Positions 1 through 10,609 of a stretch of 64,000 nt of DNA are shown piece after piece. Source of the DNA: Xanthomonas euroxanthea. GTDB lineage: Bacteria > Pseudomonadota > Gammaproteobacteria > Xanthomonadales > Xanthomonadaceae. Positions within the stretch are counted from its first letter, which is position 1; each line of letters opens with the position of its first letter. The notes below the pieces were generated by a model. That model ran no database searches. It worked only from the letters and a program-made list of their open reading frames with translations, and had not been told where the DNA came from. The stretch lies in the NCBI RefSeq assembly GCF_900476395.1, contig NZ_UIHB01000001.1, positions 959,385 to 1,023,384 on the forward strand. The letters run 5' to 3'. The translations under genes and the position numbers were made by a program.

Positions 1-1
1 C

Positions 2-1411
<1,410 letters not shown>

Positions 1412-1414
1412 GTC

Positions 1415-2068
1415 ATGACGATTTCTTCGAAAACCGGTACACCCGCTGCGCTGCCGTTGCGCGACGACGGCGCCCTGCGCGGGGCAGTAATGCTGGCGCT
1501 GTTCATCCTGCTGGGTCTGGGCCTGAGCTATTCGCTGGTCGCCACCGGCATCACCGGCGCGCTGTTCCCGGTGCAGGCGCATGGCTCGCTGCTGCGCGAT
1601 GACGCGCGGGTGGTCGGCTCGGCCCTGGTGGCCCAGCCGTTTGCCGATGCGCGCTATTTCCAGCCACGCCCCTCGGCCGCCAAGTACGACCCGACCGCGG
1701 CGGCCGGCAGCAACCAGGCGCGTTCCAATCCCGACCTGCAGACCCGCATTGCCGCCACGCGCGCCGAGGTGGCGGCACGCGACGGCATCGCGCCGGAGGC
1801 AGTTCCCGGCGAATTGCTGACCCAGTCCGGCAGTGGCCTGGACCCGCACCTGAGCCCGGCCGCGGTGCAGGTGCAACTGCGCCGCGTCGCCACCGCGCGC
1901 GGCTGGCCGGAACGGCGCGTCGCCGCGCTGGTCCAGGCCGCCACCGAACAGCCACAGTTCGGCCTGTTCGGGCAGCCGCGGGTGAATGTGCTGGCGCTGA
2001 ACCTGGCGCTGGATCGCGCCGGGAATGGGGAGTCGGGAATCGGGAATGGGATGAAGCAAAAGCACTAG
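1415..2068 (+). CDS. kdpC: K+-transporting ATPase subunit C
   Basis: Small accessory subunit of KdpFABC, anchored by one N-terminal membrane helix (about residues 27-47) with a periplasmic domain; it assists K+ binding and complex assembly. The conserved PYFQPRPSA-like stretch appears as ARYFQPRPSAAKYD. 217 aa is slightly long for the family because the last 15 residues (GNGESGIGNGMKQKH) are encoded by the G-rich arm of an intergenic heptad repeat that has run over the original gene end. The ATG lies 3 nt after kdpB; a GGGGAACTGAG stretch just upstream may serve as ribosome binding site. Confidence 0.96.
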   Translation: MTISSKTGTPAALPLRDDGALRGAVMLALFILLGLGLSYSLVATGITGALFPVQAHGSLLRDDARVVGSALVAQPFADARYFQPRPSAAKYDPTAAAGSNQARSNPDLQTRIAATRAEVAARDGIAPEAVPGELLTQSGSGLDPHLSPAAVQVQLRRVATARGWPERRVAALVQAATEQPQFGLFGQPRVNVLALNLALDRAGNGESGIGNGMKQKH

Positions 2069-2122
2069 GATCAGCGGGCAGCTGTAGGCTTTGCGATTCC
2101 CCATTCCCTATTCCCCATTCCC
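2021..2122. repeat. GGGAATS heptad hairpin element, copy 1 (kdpC/kdpD)
   Basis: G-rich arm 2021-2050 made of GGGAATG/GGGAGTC/GGGAATC heptads, loop 2051-2094, complementary C-rich arm 2095-2122 of GATTCCC/CATTCCC/TATTCCC heptads. The loop is bordered by GAAGCAAAAGC and GGCTTTGC, an inner inverted repeat. The kdpC stop falls inside the loop and the kdpD ATG follows the C arm directly. Five runs of three or more G with 3-4 nt loops satisfy the simple G-quadruplex rule. Confidence 0.9.
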
Positions 2123-2123
2123 G

Positions 2124-4784
2124 ATGATCGACGCCCGCACCCAACAAGCCGACGCGCTGATCGGCGAACTGCAGCGCGAACACGGCGGGCGTCTGACCGT
2201 TTTTCTGGGCGCCGCGCCGGGCGTGGGCAAGACCTACGCCATGTTGTCGCGCGCGCGCGAGCGCCTGCGCCAGGGCATGGACGTGGTGGCCGGAGTGGTG
2301 GAAACGCACGGCCGCAGCGAGACCGCCGCACTGCTGGATGGCCTGCCGTTGCTGGCGCGTACCCGCATCAGCTACCAGGGCCGGCAGCTGGAAGAGCTCG
2401 ACCTGGATGCCTTGCTCGCGCGCAAGCCGAAGCTGGCCCTGATCGACGAGCTTGCGCATCGCAATATACCGGGCAGCCGGCACGAGCGGCGCTGGCAGGA
2501 CATCGTCGAACTGCTCGATGCCGGCATCGATGTCTACACCACGGTCAACATCCAGCATCTGGAAAGCCTCAACGACATCGTGCTGCGCATCACCGGGGTG
2601 CGCGTGTCCGAGACCGTGCCCGATGCGGTGTTCGATCGCCTGCGCGACATCGTGCTGGTGGATCTGCCGCCACGCGAACTGATCGAACGCCTGCAGCAGG
2701 GCAAGGTGTATCTGCCCGAACAGGCCACGCAGGCCTTGCAGGCATTCTTCTCGCCCTCCAACCTCACCGCCCTGCGCGAGCTGGCGATGCAGACCGCGGC
2801 CGACCGCGTCGACAGCGATCTGCGCGACACCCAGGCCGCGCGCGGCCTGCCCGGCACCGCCGCCTTGCGTCGCCGCGTGGTGGTGGCCATCGATGGGCGT
2901 GGCGGCTCGGATTATCTGGTGCGGGTGGCGCGGCGGCTGTCCGAGCGGCGCGATGCGCCGTGGACGGTGGTCACCGTGCAGACGCGCACCGTGGCCGATG
3001 CCGCCTGGCAGCTGGAGATCGACCGCGCGTTCGCACTGACACGCCGCCTGGGGGGCGATACCGCGCTGCTGCACGGCGCCAACGTCGCGCAGGCATTGCT
3101 GGATTTCGCTGCGCAAAACGGCGTGTCCACGCTGGTGCTGGGGCGTACGCGCGAACGCCCGCTGGCGCGCATGTTCAACCGCACGCTGACCCAGCAACTG
3201 CTGCAGCGTGGCGCGCATTACGAGCTGGTCATCGTCAGCTCCGCCGATGCGCGTGCACGCGCGCGCCAGCGTTGGCGCAATCCGCGCCAGTGGCTGCAGC
3301 GCTACGACCTGGCGTTCGCGGCGATCGCCGCCGCTGCAGCGGTCGCGGTGGCGTGGGTGATCCAGCGCTGGACCGACATCGACGACCTGTCGATGGTGTT
3401 CATCGTCGCAGTGGTGCTGGTGGCCTCGCGCACACGCATGGCCGCGGCGGTGATCGCCGCGCTGCTGAGTTTTGTCGCCTACAACTTCTTCTTCATCGAA
3501 CCACGCTTCACCCTGCACATCAGCGCGCGCCAGGGCGTGGTGACGGTATGCCTGTTCCTGATCGCCGCGCTGGTCGCCGGCCGCCTGGCCTCGCGCCTGC
3601 GCAGCCAGGTGCTGGCCCTGCGCGCCGCCAACGCGCATGCCAATGCACTGCAGGCGCTGGCCCGCGAGCTCAGCACCGCCGCCGACCTGGGGCAGGTGCT
3701 GGAAGCCGGCCGCCGTGCGCTGGCCACTGCACTGGATGCCGAGGCCTGGTTGCGGCTGGAGCAACGCGAGAGCGATGCGCCGGCCAGCTTCGGCGCACTC
3801 GATCGCAGCGCGGCGGAGTGGACCCAGCGCCACGGGCAGCCGGCCGGCCACTTCACCGATACGCTGGCCGGCGCGCAGTGGTGGTGCCTGCCGGTGCGGC
3901 ACGAACGTGGCAGCCTGGGCGTGGCCGCGCTGCGCTTTCGTCAGAGCGTGCAGCGGCCCGGCCTGGAGCAACGTCGGCTGGCCGAAGCGATGGTGGAGGA
4001 CATCGGCCAGGCAGCGCTGCGCACGCGCCTGGTCGCCGATCTGGAGGGCGCGCGCGTCAGTGGCGAAACCGAGCGCCTGCGTTCGGCATTGCTGTCCTCG
4101 GTCTCGCACGATCTGCGCTCGCCGCTGGCCTCGATGATCGGCTCGGCCAGCAGCCTGGCCAGCTACGGCGATGCGATGGACGCGCAGGACCGCCACAGCC
4201 TGCTCGATACCATCCAGCTGGAAGGCGAGCGGCTGGATCGCTACATCCAGAACCTGCTCGACATGACCCGGCTCGGCCATACCGGGCTGACCTTGAAGCG
4301 TGACTGGATCGGCGTGGACGAGTTGATCGGCTCGGCCACGCGGCGGCTGCAGCGCTACCAGCCGGCGGTGCGCCTGCACCTGGAGCTGGCTGTCGACCTG
4401 CCGGCGATCTGGGTGCACCCGGCACTGGTGGAGCAGGCGATCTTCAACGTGCTGGAGAATGCGGCGAAATTCTCGCCAGCCGACGTGGCCGTCACCGTGC
4501 AGGCGCGGCTGCAGGCCGGCGCCCTGCAGATCGATATCGGCGACCAGGGCCCCGGCATTCCCGAGGACGAGCGCGCGCGCATCTTCGACATGTTCTACAG
4601 CGTGGAGCGTGGCGACCGCGGCCGCCATGGCACCGGGCTGGGCCTGACCATCTGCCAGGGCATGATCGGCGCGCATGGCGGCAGCGTGGAGGCGCTGGCC
4701 GGCGCCGATGGTCACGGCACCACGATCCGCATTACGCTGCCGTTGCTCGTTCCCGCCGCGCCACCTCGCCACGATGCCGACTGA
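2124..4784 (+). CDS. kdpD: Osmosensitive K+ channel sensor histidine kinase
   Basis: Membrane sensor kinase that phosphorylates KdpE in response to low K+ or osmotic stress. Domains in order: KdpD sensor domain with Walker A GAAPGVGKT (about residues 29-37) and the DELAHRNIPGSRH stretch; a universal-stress-protein-like domain (~245-370); four membrane helices (~395-495); a GAF-like region; HisKA with SVSHDLRSPL, phosphoacceptor His662; HATPase with NVLENAAKFS and GTGLGLTICQG. 886 aa is the normal size. ATG 2124 starts exactly where family similarity starts; it has no Shine-Dalgarno sequence because the preceding 28 nt are the C arm of a heptad repeat. A TTG at 2091 would add a repeat-encoded RFPIPYSPFP peptide and is judged unlikely. 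Confidence 0.95.
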   Translation: MIDARTQQADALIGELQREHGGRLTVFLGAAPGVGKTYAMLSRARERLRQGMDVVAGVVETHGRSETAALLDGLPLLARTRISYQGRQLEELDLDALLARKPKLALIDELAHRNIPGSRHERRWQDIVELLDAGIDVYTTVNIQHLESLNDIVLRITGVRVSETVPDAVFDRLRDIVLVDLPPRELIERLQQGKVYLPEQATQALQAFFSPSNLTALRELAMQTAADRVDSDLRDTQAARGLPGTAALRRRVVVAIDGRGGSDYLVRVARRLSERRDAPWTVVTVQTRTVADAAWQLEIDRAFALTRRLGGDTALLHGANVAQALLDFAAQNGVSTLVLGRTRERPLARMFNRTLTQQLLQRGAHYELVIVSSADARARARQRWRNPRQWLQRYDLAFAAIAAAAAVAVAWVIQRWTDIDDLSMVFIVAVVLVASRTRMAAAVIAALLSFVAYNFFFIEPRFTLHISARQGVVTVCLFLIAALVAGRLASRLRSQVLALRAANAHANALQALARELSTAADLGQVLEAGRRALATALDAEAWLRLEQRESDAPASFGALDRSAAEWTQRHGQPAGHFTDTLAGAQWWCLPVRHERGSLGVAALRFRQSVQRPGLEQRRLAEAMVEDIGQAALRTRLVADLEGARVSGETERLRSALLSSVSHDLRSPLASMIGSASSLASYGDAMDAQDRHSLLDTIQLEGERLDRYIQNLLDMTRLGHTGLTLKRDWIGVDELIGSATRRLQRYQPAVRLHLELAVDLPAIWVHPALVEQAIFNVLENAAKFSPADVAVTVQARLQAGALQIDIGDQGPGIPEDERARIFDMFYSVERGDRGRHGTGLGLTICQGMIGAHGGSVEALAGADGHGTTIRITLPLLVPAAPPRHDAD

Positions 4785-5490
4785 CCCCACTGCCATCCCG
4801 CCTGCCCGCGTGCTGATCGTCGACGACGAGCCGCAGATCCGCCGCTTTCTCGACATCAGCCTGCGCGCACAGGGGTATCGCGTGCTGCAGGCCGGCACCG
4901 CCGAGGAAGGCCTGGCCATGCTGGCCGGGCAGGGCGCCGAACTGGTGGTGCTGGACATCGGCCTGCCCGATCGCGACGGCCACGAGGTGCTGCGCGAAAT
5001 CCGCCAGTGGTCCAGCGTGCCGGTGATCATGCTCACCGTGCGCGCCGGCGAAACCGAAAAGGTCGCCGCGCTCGATGCCGGCGCCAACGACTACGTCACC
5101 AAGCCGTTCGGCGTGCAGGAACTGATGGCGCGCATCCGCGCGTTGCTGCGCCAGGCCGGCGCCGGCAGCACGGTGGAGGAGAGCGTGTTCGACGACGGCC
5201 GCCTGCACATCCACCTGGGCCTGCGCGAGGTCACCCTCGATGGCGAGGCGGTGCCCTTGAGTCGCAAGGAATACGCCCTGCTCGCGCTGCTGTTCAAGCA
5301 CGCCGGCCGCGTGGTCACCCAGCCGCAGCTGCTGCGCGAGGTGTGGGGCCCCACCCATGAAGACGACACCCATTACCTGCGCATCCTGGTCGGCAAGCTG
5401 CGCCAGAAACTGCACGACGATGCCGCCGCCCCGCATTACATCGTCACCGAACCGGGCGTGGGGCTGCGCTTCATCGGGGTGACGCGCTGA
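4774..5490 (+). CDS. kdpE: Kdp operon response regulator
   Basis: OmpR/PhoB-family response regulator that activates kdp transcription. Receiver domain with acidic pocket DD at residues 17-18, phosphoacceptor Asp61 in VVLDIGLPD, and Lys in YVTKPFG; C-terminal winged helix includes VTQPQLLREVWG and ETHYLRI-like TDHYLRILVGKLR region. 238 aa is typical. The ATG overlaps the end of kdpD by 11 nt, implying translational coupling of sensor and regulator. The gene ends 10 nt from the convergent oxidase gene. Confidence 0.96.
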   Translation: MPTDPTAIPPARVLIVDDEPQIRRFLDISLRAQGYRVLQAGTAEEGLAMLAGQGAELVVLDIGLPDRDGHEVLREIRQWSSVPVIMLTVRAGETEKVAALDAGANDYVTKPFGVQELMARIRALLRQAGAGSTVEESVFDDGRLHIHLGLREVTLDGEAVPLSRKEYALLALLFKHAGRVVTQPQLLREVWGPTHEDDTHYLRILVGKLRQKLHDDAAAPHYIVTEPGVGLRFIGVTR

Positions 5491-5500
5491 GGCGGCAGCG

Positions 5501-6889
5501 TCACTCGAGCGGTGGCAACACCTTGCCCGGATTCAGGATCCCGTCCGGATCCAGCGCGGCCTTGATCGCACGCATCGCCGCCAGCGTCGGTGCGCTGAAG
5601 GCCTGGGCCATGAAATCGCGCTTGGCCACGCCGATGCCGTGCTCGCCGGAGAGCGTGCCTTCCAGCGCCAGCACCAGCGCAAACAGGCGCGGCAATGCGG
5701 CATGGGCGCGTGCGTCTTCGTCGGCATCGGCCGGGTCGTACATGATGTTGACGTGCAGGTTGCCATTGCCGGCATGGCCGAAAGCGACGATGGGCAAGGC
5801 GAATTCGGCCGCAAGCGCTTCCACGCCGGCCACCAGGTCGGGGATGCGCGAGACCGGCACCACCACGTCTTCGTTGATCTTGCCGGGCTTGATCGTGCGC
5901 AGCGCCGGCGACAGTGCGCGGCGTGCCGCCCACAGCTTGTCGCGCGCGCTGCCATCGGCGGCCACGTCCAGGCTCACCACGCCCTCGCCATCGGTTGCAG
6001 CGTGCAAGGCCTGCAGTGCGTAGGGCAGGGTGTCGTGATCGCCATCGGCTTCGATCAGCAGCATCGCGCCGGCCTCGGGGACATCGCTGCCGTTGCGGCG
6101 CAATAGCGCAATCGCACTGGCATCCATGAATTCCAGCATTGTCGGCGTGGTCGGTTGCGCCATGATGCGCGACACCGCTGCCGCGGCGCTGGCCGCGTCG
6201 CGATACAGCGCGCGCAAACCGGCTTGTGCGATCGCACGCGGTGTCAGCTTCAAGGTCGCCTCGACGATGATCGCCAGGGTGCCTTCACTGCCGACCAGCA
6301 GATGCGTCAGGTCGTAGCCGGTGGAATTTTTCGTATATGCACCGCCGCAGCGGATCACCTCGCCGGTGCCGGTCACTGCGACCAGGCCGAGCACGTTGTC
6401 GCGGGTGGCGCCGTATTTCACCGCGCGCGGGCCGCCGGCATTGGTGGCCAGGTTGCCGCCGACGCTGCAGATGTCCGCGCTGGACGGGTCCGGCGGCCAG
6501 AACAGGCCGTGCGGCTGCAGGGCCTGCTGCAGTTCGCCGTTGAGCAGGCCCGGTTGCACCACGGCGCAGCGGTCTTCCGGGCGCAAGGCCACGATGCGAT
6601 TCATGCGCGCCATCGACACCACCACGCCGCCGGCAAACGGCACCGCCGCGCCGGTGGTGCCGGTGCCCGCGCCACGCGCCACGATCGGCACGCCATGGGC
6701 GCGACAGGCCTGCACGATCGCCACCACCTCCTCGGTATCGCGCGGCAGCGCGACGGCGGCGGGCAAGGCCCAGCGGCGCGAATCGTCTTCGCCATGGCGG
6801 CGCCGCGCGTCGGCGCCGGTCAGCCAGCCATCGGGGCCAAGCCGCGCGGCCAGCAAGTCGGCCAGGGCAGTGGGAAGCACATCGGTCAT
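5501..6889 (-). CDS. FAD-binding oxidase / D-2-hydroxyacid dehydrogenase (GlcD-like)
   Basis: Flavoenzyme of the PCMH/vanillyl-alcohol oxidase family, most like D-lactate, glycolate or D-2-hydroxyglutarate dehydrogenases. The N-terminal FAD-binding domain shows RGAGTGTTGAAVPF, the diphosphate loop GGNLATNAGGPRAVKYG and VGSEGTLAI; the C-terminal FAD-oxidase domain shows GHAGNGNLHVN and LSGEHGIGVAKRDF with the metal/substrate histidines. 462 aa matches the family. ATG 6889 was chosen because upstream sequence belongs to the overlapping neighbour; start and the neighbour's stop share ATGA. The exact substrate cannot be told from sequence. Confidence 0.93.
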   Translation of the reverse strand: MTDVLPTALADLLAARLGPDGWLTGADARRRHGEDDSRRWALPAAVALPRDTEEVVAIVQACRAHGVPIVARGAGTGTTGAAVPFAGGVVVSMARMNRIVALRPEDRCAVVQPGLLNGELQQALQPHGLFWPPDPSSADICSVGGNLATNAGGPRAVKYGATRDNVLGLVAVTGTGEVIRCGGAYTKNSTGYDLTHLLVGSEGTLAIIVEATLKLTPRAIAQAGLRALYRDAASAAAAVSRIMAQPTTPTMLEFMDASAIALLRRNGSDVPEAGAMLLIEADGDHDTLPYALQALHAATDGEGVVSLDVAADGSARDKLWAARRALSPALRTIKPGKINEDVVVPVSRIPDLVAGVEALAAEFALPIVAFGHAGNGNLHVNIMYDPADADEDARAHAALPRLFALVLALEGTLSGEHGIGVAKRDFMAQAFSAPTLAAMRAIKAALDPDGILNPGKVLPPLE

Positions 6890-7425
6890 GACAGGTGATC
6901 CTGTGGTGCCGCGCGCTGGATGCATCTCCATCCCAGCGCGGCGGCGGTGAGCGGCAGCCAGACCCAGCGCAGCTCGGAGAGCAGCGTGGCCAGGCCGCGC
7001 GCATTGAAGAAACCATTGACGAAGGGCGACACGCGGATCGGCCGCCACGGTGCGAACCAGCGTGCCTCGCTCCATGGCCAGGCCAGCGCAACGCCCAATC
7101 CGCCGGAGGTCATCGCATCCAGCAGCGGATGCGAGGCGGCACAGACGCACAAGAACGTTGCTGCCTGCAGCGCGTCCGCACGCAACAGGCGATGTGCAAC
7201 ACCGCCCAGCAGCGCGATCAGCCCGGCGAACAGCAACGAGTGGCTGGCGCCGCGATGGCCGAACGCATCGGCGTACGGAACATGCAACGCGAACGCCAGC
7301 ACATCGGCATCCGGCAACATCGCCGCGACGATGCCGGCAGCGAGCAGGCGTGGCGAGAGGCGGCCGCGTTCACTGGCGCACCAGAGCGCCAGCGGCACGG
7401 CGGCGTGGGTGATGATGGTGGGCAT
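6886..7425 (-). CDS. YdjM/LexA-regulated-type inner membrane metal-dependent hydrolase
   Basis: Integral membrane protein of the YdjM/YbcI family (putative metal-dependent hydrolases). The typical signatures are present: N-terminal ITHAAVPLAL, LPDADVLAF, HRGASHSLLFA and SHPLLDAMTSGG, giving a conserved set of His and Asp residues at membrane borders; about four hydrophobic segments. ATG 7425 begins MPTIITHA, the usual family start; an in-frame start 45 nt upstream would overlap yraN. About 179 aa. Its function is not established in the family. Confidence 0.85.
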   Translation of the reverse strand: MPTIITHAAVPLALWCASERGRLSPRLLAAGIVAAMLPDADVLAFALHVPYADAFGHRGASHSLLFAGLIALLGGVAHRLLRADALQAATFLCVCAASHPLLDAMTSGGLGVALAWPWSEARWFAPWRPIRVSPFVNGFFNARGLATLLSELRWVWLPLTAAALGWRCIQRAAPQDHLS

Positions 7426-7441
7426 CGCGCGTGGGTCGTTG

Positions 7442-7810
7442 TCAGCAGTCGTCGGCGCGGAAGGCGTCACGGATCCAGTTCAGCACCGGCGGCTCGCCGC
7501 TGGCTTCCACCACGTCGAAGCGGCACGGCAGTGTCGCCAGTGCCGGGTGATAGGCAAGGAACAGTTGCGCGGCCAGCACCAGCTTGCGGCGCTTGCGCGC
7601 ATCCACCGATGCCGCGCCACCGCCGAAGCGGTTGTCGCGGCGATAACGCACCTCCACGAACACCAGCGCCTGCCCGTCGCGCATCACCAGATCCAGTTCG
7701 CCGCCGCGGTAGCTGGCATTGCCCACCACCAACCGCAGCCCGGCCTGCTCCAGCAGCGCGCGGGCGGCCGCTTCCACCGCCGCACCACGTTGCTGACGCG
7801 CCGCCGGCAT
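7442..7810 (-). CDS. yraN: UPF0102 (YraN) endonuclease-fold protein
   Basis: 122-aa protein with the restriction-endonuclease-like fold of the YraN family: [11 protein letters not shown] supplies the catalytic-type Asp and FVEVRYRR the E-x-R motif. The start MPAARQQRG at 7810 is immediately 3' of the lpoA stop (4 nt), so it is read from the lpoA transcript. lpoA-yraN adjacency is the usual proteobacterial arrangement and supports both calls. No biochemical role is firmly known; association with DNA uptake or repair is only suggested by the fold. Confidence 0.92.
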   Translation of the reverse strand: MPAARQQRGAAVEAAARALLEQAGLRLVVGNASYRGGELDLVMRDGQALVFVEVRYRRDNRFGGGAASVDARKRRKLVLAAQLFLAYHPALATLPCRFDVVEASGEPPVLNWIRDAFRADDC

Positions 7811-7814
7811 GGTG

Positions 7815-9545
7815 TCAGCGGCCGTCGGCGATCGGCACCGGGCGGCCACCGTTGAAGGTGGACCAGGCCGGGGTGCGCAGCACATTGCCGAAGCCGTCCA
7901 GATGCAGGGTGCCGGTGGCGCCGCGCAGGCCGCCATCGGTGCCGGTGGCGAGCTTTTCCAGGTACGCGCTGATCTTCCAGGCGTCGTAGCCGAACGCGAA
8001 CAGGCGCGCACCCGGTCCGCGTGCGCTGGGCAACGTGCTGGCGACCTGGGTGGAGGCCGGCAGCCCGGACACGCCCAGGGCGGTCCAGGTCTCGCTCGGG
8101 TAGACGATGCCGTCCAGGGCCAGGTCGTCTTCGACCTTGCCGGTGCCGGCCACCAGCTGCGAGGTGCCCACGCGCGACTTGCCGGCGAACCCGCTCAAGG
8201 CCAGTTGCGGCGCCAGCGCGCGCGCGGTGTTGCCACGCACTGCCAGGAACACCGCATCGGCGGTGCCGTAGTTGCGCAGCTGCGCACCGATGTCGCCCGG
8301 CACCTCGGCCACGCTGATGCTGCCGGCGATGGTGCCGCCGCGTTCGCTGAAGCGGTCGCGGAAGGCCTTGATGGTGCGCTTGCCGTTGTCGTCGCTGGTG
8401 CCGACGATCAGCACGTTGCGACGTTCGCGCGAGAGCAGGTATTCGGCGGCCATGATGCCGTCGTCTTCCGGCGCCAGCGAGAAGCCGGCGCTGCCGCTGG
8501 GCGGTGCCTTGTTGTCGGTGGGGCGGTTGAGCGCCAGCACCGGCACCGCCAGCTGGCCGCGTGCGAACACGGCGCTGACTTCGTCGCGCCCCAGCGGGCC
8601 GACCACGTAATCCACCCCGGCGCTCACTGCCTTGTCGTAGGCGGCATTGGCGCCGGCGGCAGTGCCGGCGGTGTCGAAGAAGCGCAGTTCCGGGCGGCGG
8701 CGGGTTTCGGCGTAGTAGCCGGCCAGCAGACCATCGCGCACCGGCGCCGAGGCGGTGGCCAGGTTGCCGCTGAGCGGCAGCAGCACGCCCAGCTTGATCG
8801 GCGGGCGATAGCCATCGCGTTCGGCCGGCGGGCGCTTGCTGGTGTCAAAGCCCCATTGCGCGTCGCGGTCGAACGCGCGCGGCAGCGCCAGGCCGCGGCT
8901 GATCAGGGCGCGGCCGGCGAAGTTGTACAGCGGATCGCCCGCCGGCAGCGCCGCGGTGCGGCCCTTCAGCGTGGCGTCGTCGAGTGCGGCCAGCAGGCGC
9001 ACGATCGCGCGCTGGTTCTCGCTGCGCGGGGTGCCGGTCAGGCTGGCATCGGCGCGTGCGCGGTCGGCGGCGGCGCCGAACAGGTCGCCGGTGCCTTCCA
9101 GTGCGGCGGCGCGTGCCAGCAGCCAGCGGGTCTGCAGCGGCTGGGGCAGGCCTTGCGGGCTGTCGCCCAGGGCCTGCAGCGCCTGCGCGGCCTGCTTGTC
9201 GATCACCGCCAGCTCGCCGGTCAGCAGCGCGAAGCGGGCGCGGTCTTCGCCGCCGAGATGCCGCGCGGTGACCTGCGCCAGCAGCGTGCGCGCACGTGCG
9301 TCATCGCCGGCGTCGTGCCAGCCGAACGCGGACGCGGCCAGCAGGCGGCTGCGCTGCGCACCGCTGGCGCCGGCGGCCTCGGCTTCCAGTTGCTGCGCCG
9401 CCTCGCGCGGCTTGCCCTGGTCCAGCAACGCCAGCGCCGCGCTCTGGGTCGGCGAGGCGGTCTGGGTGACGCTGCTGGTGGCGCAACCGGCGGCCAGCAT
9501 CACCATCAGCGACAGGGCGGAGATCCTTGCAACACGCTTGTTCAT
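7815..9545 (-). CDS. lpoA: Penicillin-binding protein activator LpoA-like lipoprotein
   Basis: Outer-membrane lipoprotein that activates class A penicillin-binding proteins. A lipoprotein signal precedes the lipobox MLAAGC (lipidated Cys at residue 21). Residues ~35-225 are an Ala-rich helical TPR-like domain; from ~250 ([11 protein letters not shown]) to the end is a type-I periplasmic-binding-protein fold. 576 aa is within range. It diverges from rsmI across an 82-bp spacer, as in many Gammaproteobacteria, and leads the lpoA-yraN-ydjM-like-oxidase minus-strand run. Confidence 0.92.
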   Translation of the reverse strand: MNKRVARISALSLMVMLAAGCATSSVTQTASPTQSAALALLDQGKPREAAQQLEAEAAGASGAQRSRLLAASAFGWHDAGDDARARTLLAQVTARHLGGEDRARFALLTGELAVIDKQAAQALQALGDSPQGLPQPLQTRWLLARAAALEGTGDLFGAAADRARADASLTGTPRSENQRAIVRLLAALDDATLKGRTAALPAGDPLYNFAGRALISRGLALPRAFDRDAQWGFDTSKRPPAERDGYRPPIKLGVLLPLSGNLATASAPVRDGLLAGYYAETRRRPELRFFDTAGTAAGANAAYDKAVSAGVDYVVGPLGRDEVSAVFARGQLAVPVLALNRPTDNKAPPSGSAGFSLAPEDDGIMAAEYLLSRERRNVLIVGTSDDNGKRTIKAFRDRFSERGGTIAGSISVAEVPGDIGAQLRNYGTADAVFLAVRGNTARALAPQLALSGFAGKSRVGTSQLVAGTGKVEDDLALDGIVYPSETWTALGVSGLPASTQVASTLPSARGPGARLFAFGYDAWKISAYLEKLATGTDGGLRGATGTLHLDGFGNVLRTPAWSTFNGGRPVPIADGR

Positions 9546-9627
9546 TTCAGATCCATTGGACGGGGCCCGCCGGGGCGGACCGTTAAAAACGCTACGATTC
9601 TACCCTTTGCCCTACGGAATACCGTCG

Positions 9628-10449
9628 ATGACCTCCCCTGGAACCCTGCACGTGGTCGCCACGCCGATCGGCAACCTGGCCGACCTGTCGCCGCGTGCGC
9701 AGGAGGTGCTGCGTGGCGTGGCCGCGATCTGCGCCGAAGACACCCGCCACACCCGCCAGCTGCTCGGCCACTTCGGCATCGACCGCCCGCTGCTGGCCCT
9801 GCACGACCACAACGAAGACGCCATGTCCGAGCGCATCGTCGCGCGCCTGCGCGAGGGCGAGTCGCTGGCCATCGTCAGCGATGCCGGCACCCCGCTGGTC
9901 AGCGATCCTGGCTTCAAGCTGGTGCGCGCCGCCCGCGCCGCCGGGATCCGGGTCAGCCCGGTTCCCGGCGCCTGCGCGGCGATCGCCGCGCTCAGCGTGG
10001 CCGGCCTGCCCAGCGACCGCTTCGGCTTCGAGGGCTTTTTGCCGGCCAAGAGCGCCGCGCGTCGCGAGCGCCTGGCGCACCTGGCCGGCGAAACCCGCAC
10101 CCTGGTGTTTTACGAGTCCTCGCACCGCATCGTCGAATCGCTGGCCGACCTGCGCCTGGCCTTCGGCGACGAGCGCCCGGCGGTGATCGCGCGCGAGCTG
10201 ACCAAGCTGTTCGAAACCGTACTCGACGGCACCCTGGCCGAGCTGCAGGCCAGGGTCGAAGCCGACGACAACCAGCGCAAGGGCGAGTTCGTGGTGATGG
10301 TGCAGGGCGCCGCCGACGCCGCCGAAGGCCAGCTGGCCGAAGGCCGCCGCGTCTACGCCAAGCTGGCCGAACACCTGCCGCCGTCCACCGCCGCCAAGCT
10401 GGCCGCCGAGCTGACCGGTGCGCCGCGCAAGGCCTTGTATGGCGGCTAG
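9628..10449 (+). CDS. rsmI: 16S rRNA (cytidine1402-2'-O)-methyltransferase
   Basis: SAM-dependent tetrapyrrole-methylase-fold enzyme that 2'-O-methylates C1402 of 16S rRNA; RsmH, also in this window, N4-methylates the same nucleotide. Signatures: HVVATPIGNLADLS at the N terminus, CAEDTRHTRQLL, SDAGTPLVSDPG and VSPVPGACAAIAA. 273 aa is normal. ATG 9628 gives the canonical start MTSPGTLHVVATP; the longer open frame upstream runs antisense to lpoA and is not coding. Confidence 0.96.
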   Translation: MTSPGTLHVVATPIGNLADLSPRAQEVLRGVAAICAEDTRHTRQLLGHFGIDRPLLALHDHNEDAMSERIVARLREGESLAIVSDAGTPLVSDPGFKLVRAARAAGIRVSPVPGACAAIAALSVAGLPSDRFGFEGFLPAKSAARRERLAHLAGETRTLVFYESSHRIVESLADLRLAFGDERPAVIARELTKLFETVLDGTLAELQARVEADDNQRKGEFVVMVQGAADAAEGQLAEGRRVYAKLAEHLPPSTAAKLAAELTGAPRKALYGG

Positions 10450-10494
10450 GTGTGTTGTTGCAGGAGCACGTTGACCTGTAGTGGGATTTTTCTC

Positions 10495-10532
10495 GGTAAG
10501 GCCTCTCGCGCCCGGGTGCGCTCCTACGGGCA
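10495..10532. repeat. GTAGGAGCGC-type REP sequence after rsmI
   Basis: The stretch CGCGCCCGGGTGCGCTCCTAC (split at centre) at about 10508-10527 is the same REP-like half element found in both orientations between 51941 and 52280. It contains the palindrome GCGCCCGGGTGCGC. Confidence 0.7.
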
Positions 10533-10609
10533 ATTGCGGGCCTGCCGGCGATGGAGGGGCCGGCTCGCGGCGCCGTTCTGAAAGGTGGCGATAGCGTATA
10601 GTGCGCCCC

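Noticed and set aside
1551-5087. Very long minus-strand open frame (1178 aa) opposite kdpC-kdpD-kdpE
   Set aside because: Typical antisense shadow in high-GC DNA: His/Arg/Gln-rich low-quality sequence, no family resemblance, fully overlaps well-supported genes.
7809-9627. Plus-strand open frame running into rsmI from inside lpoA
   Set aside because: Only the part after ATG 9628 resembles a protein family; the rest is antisense to lpoA.
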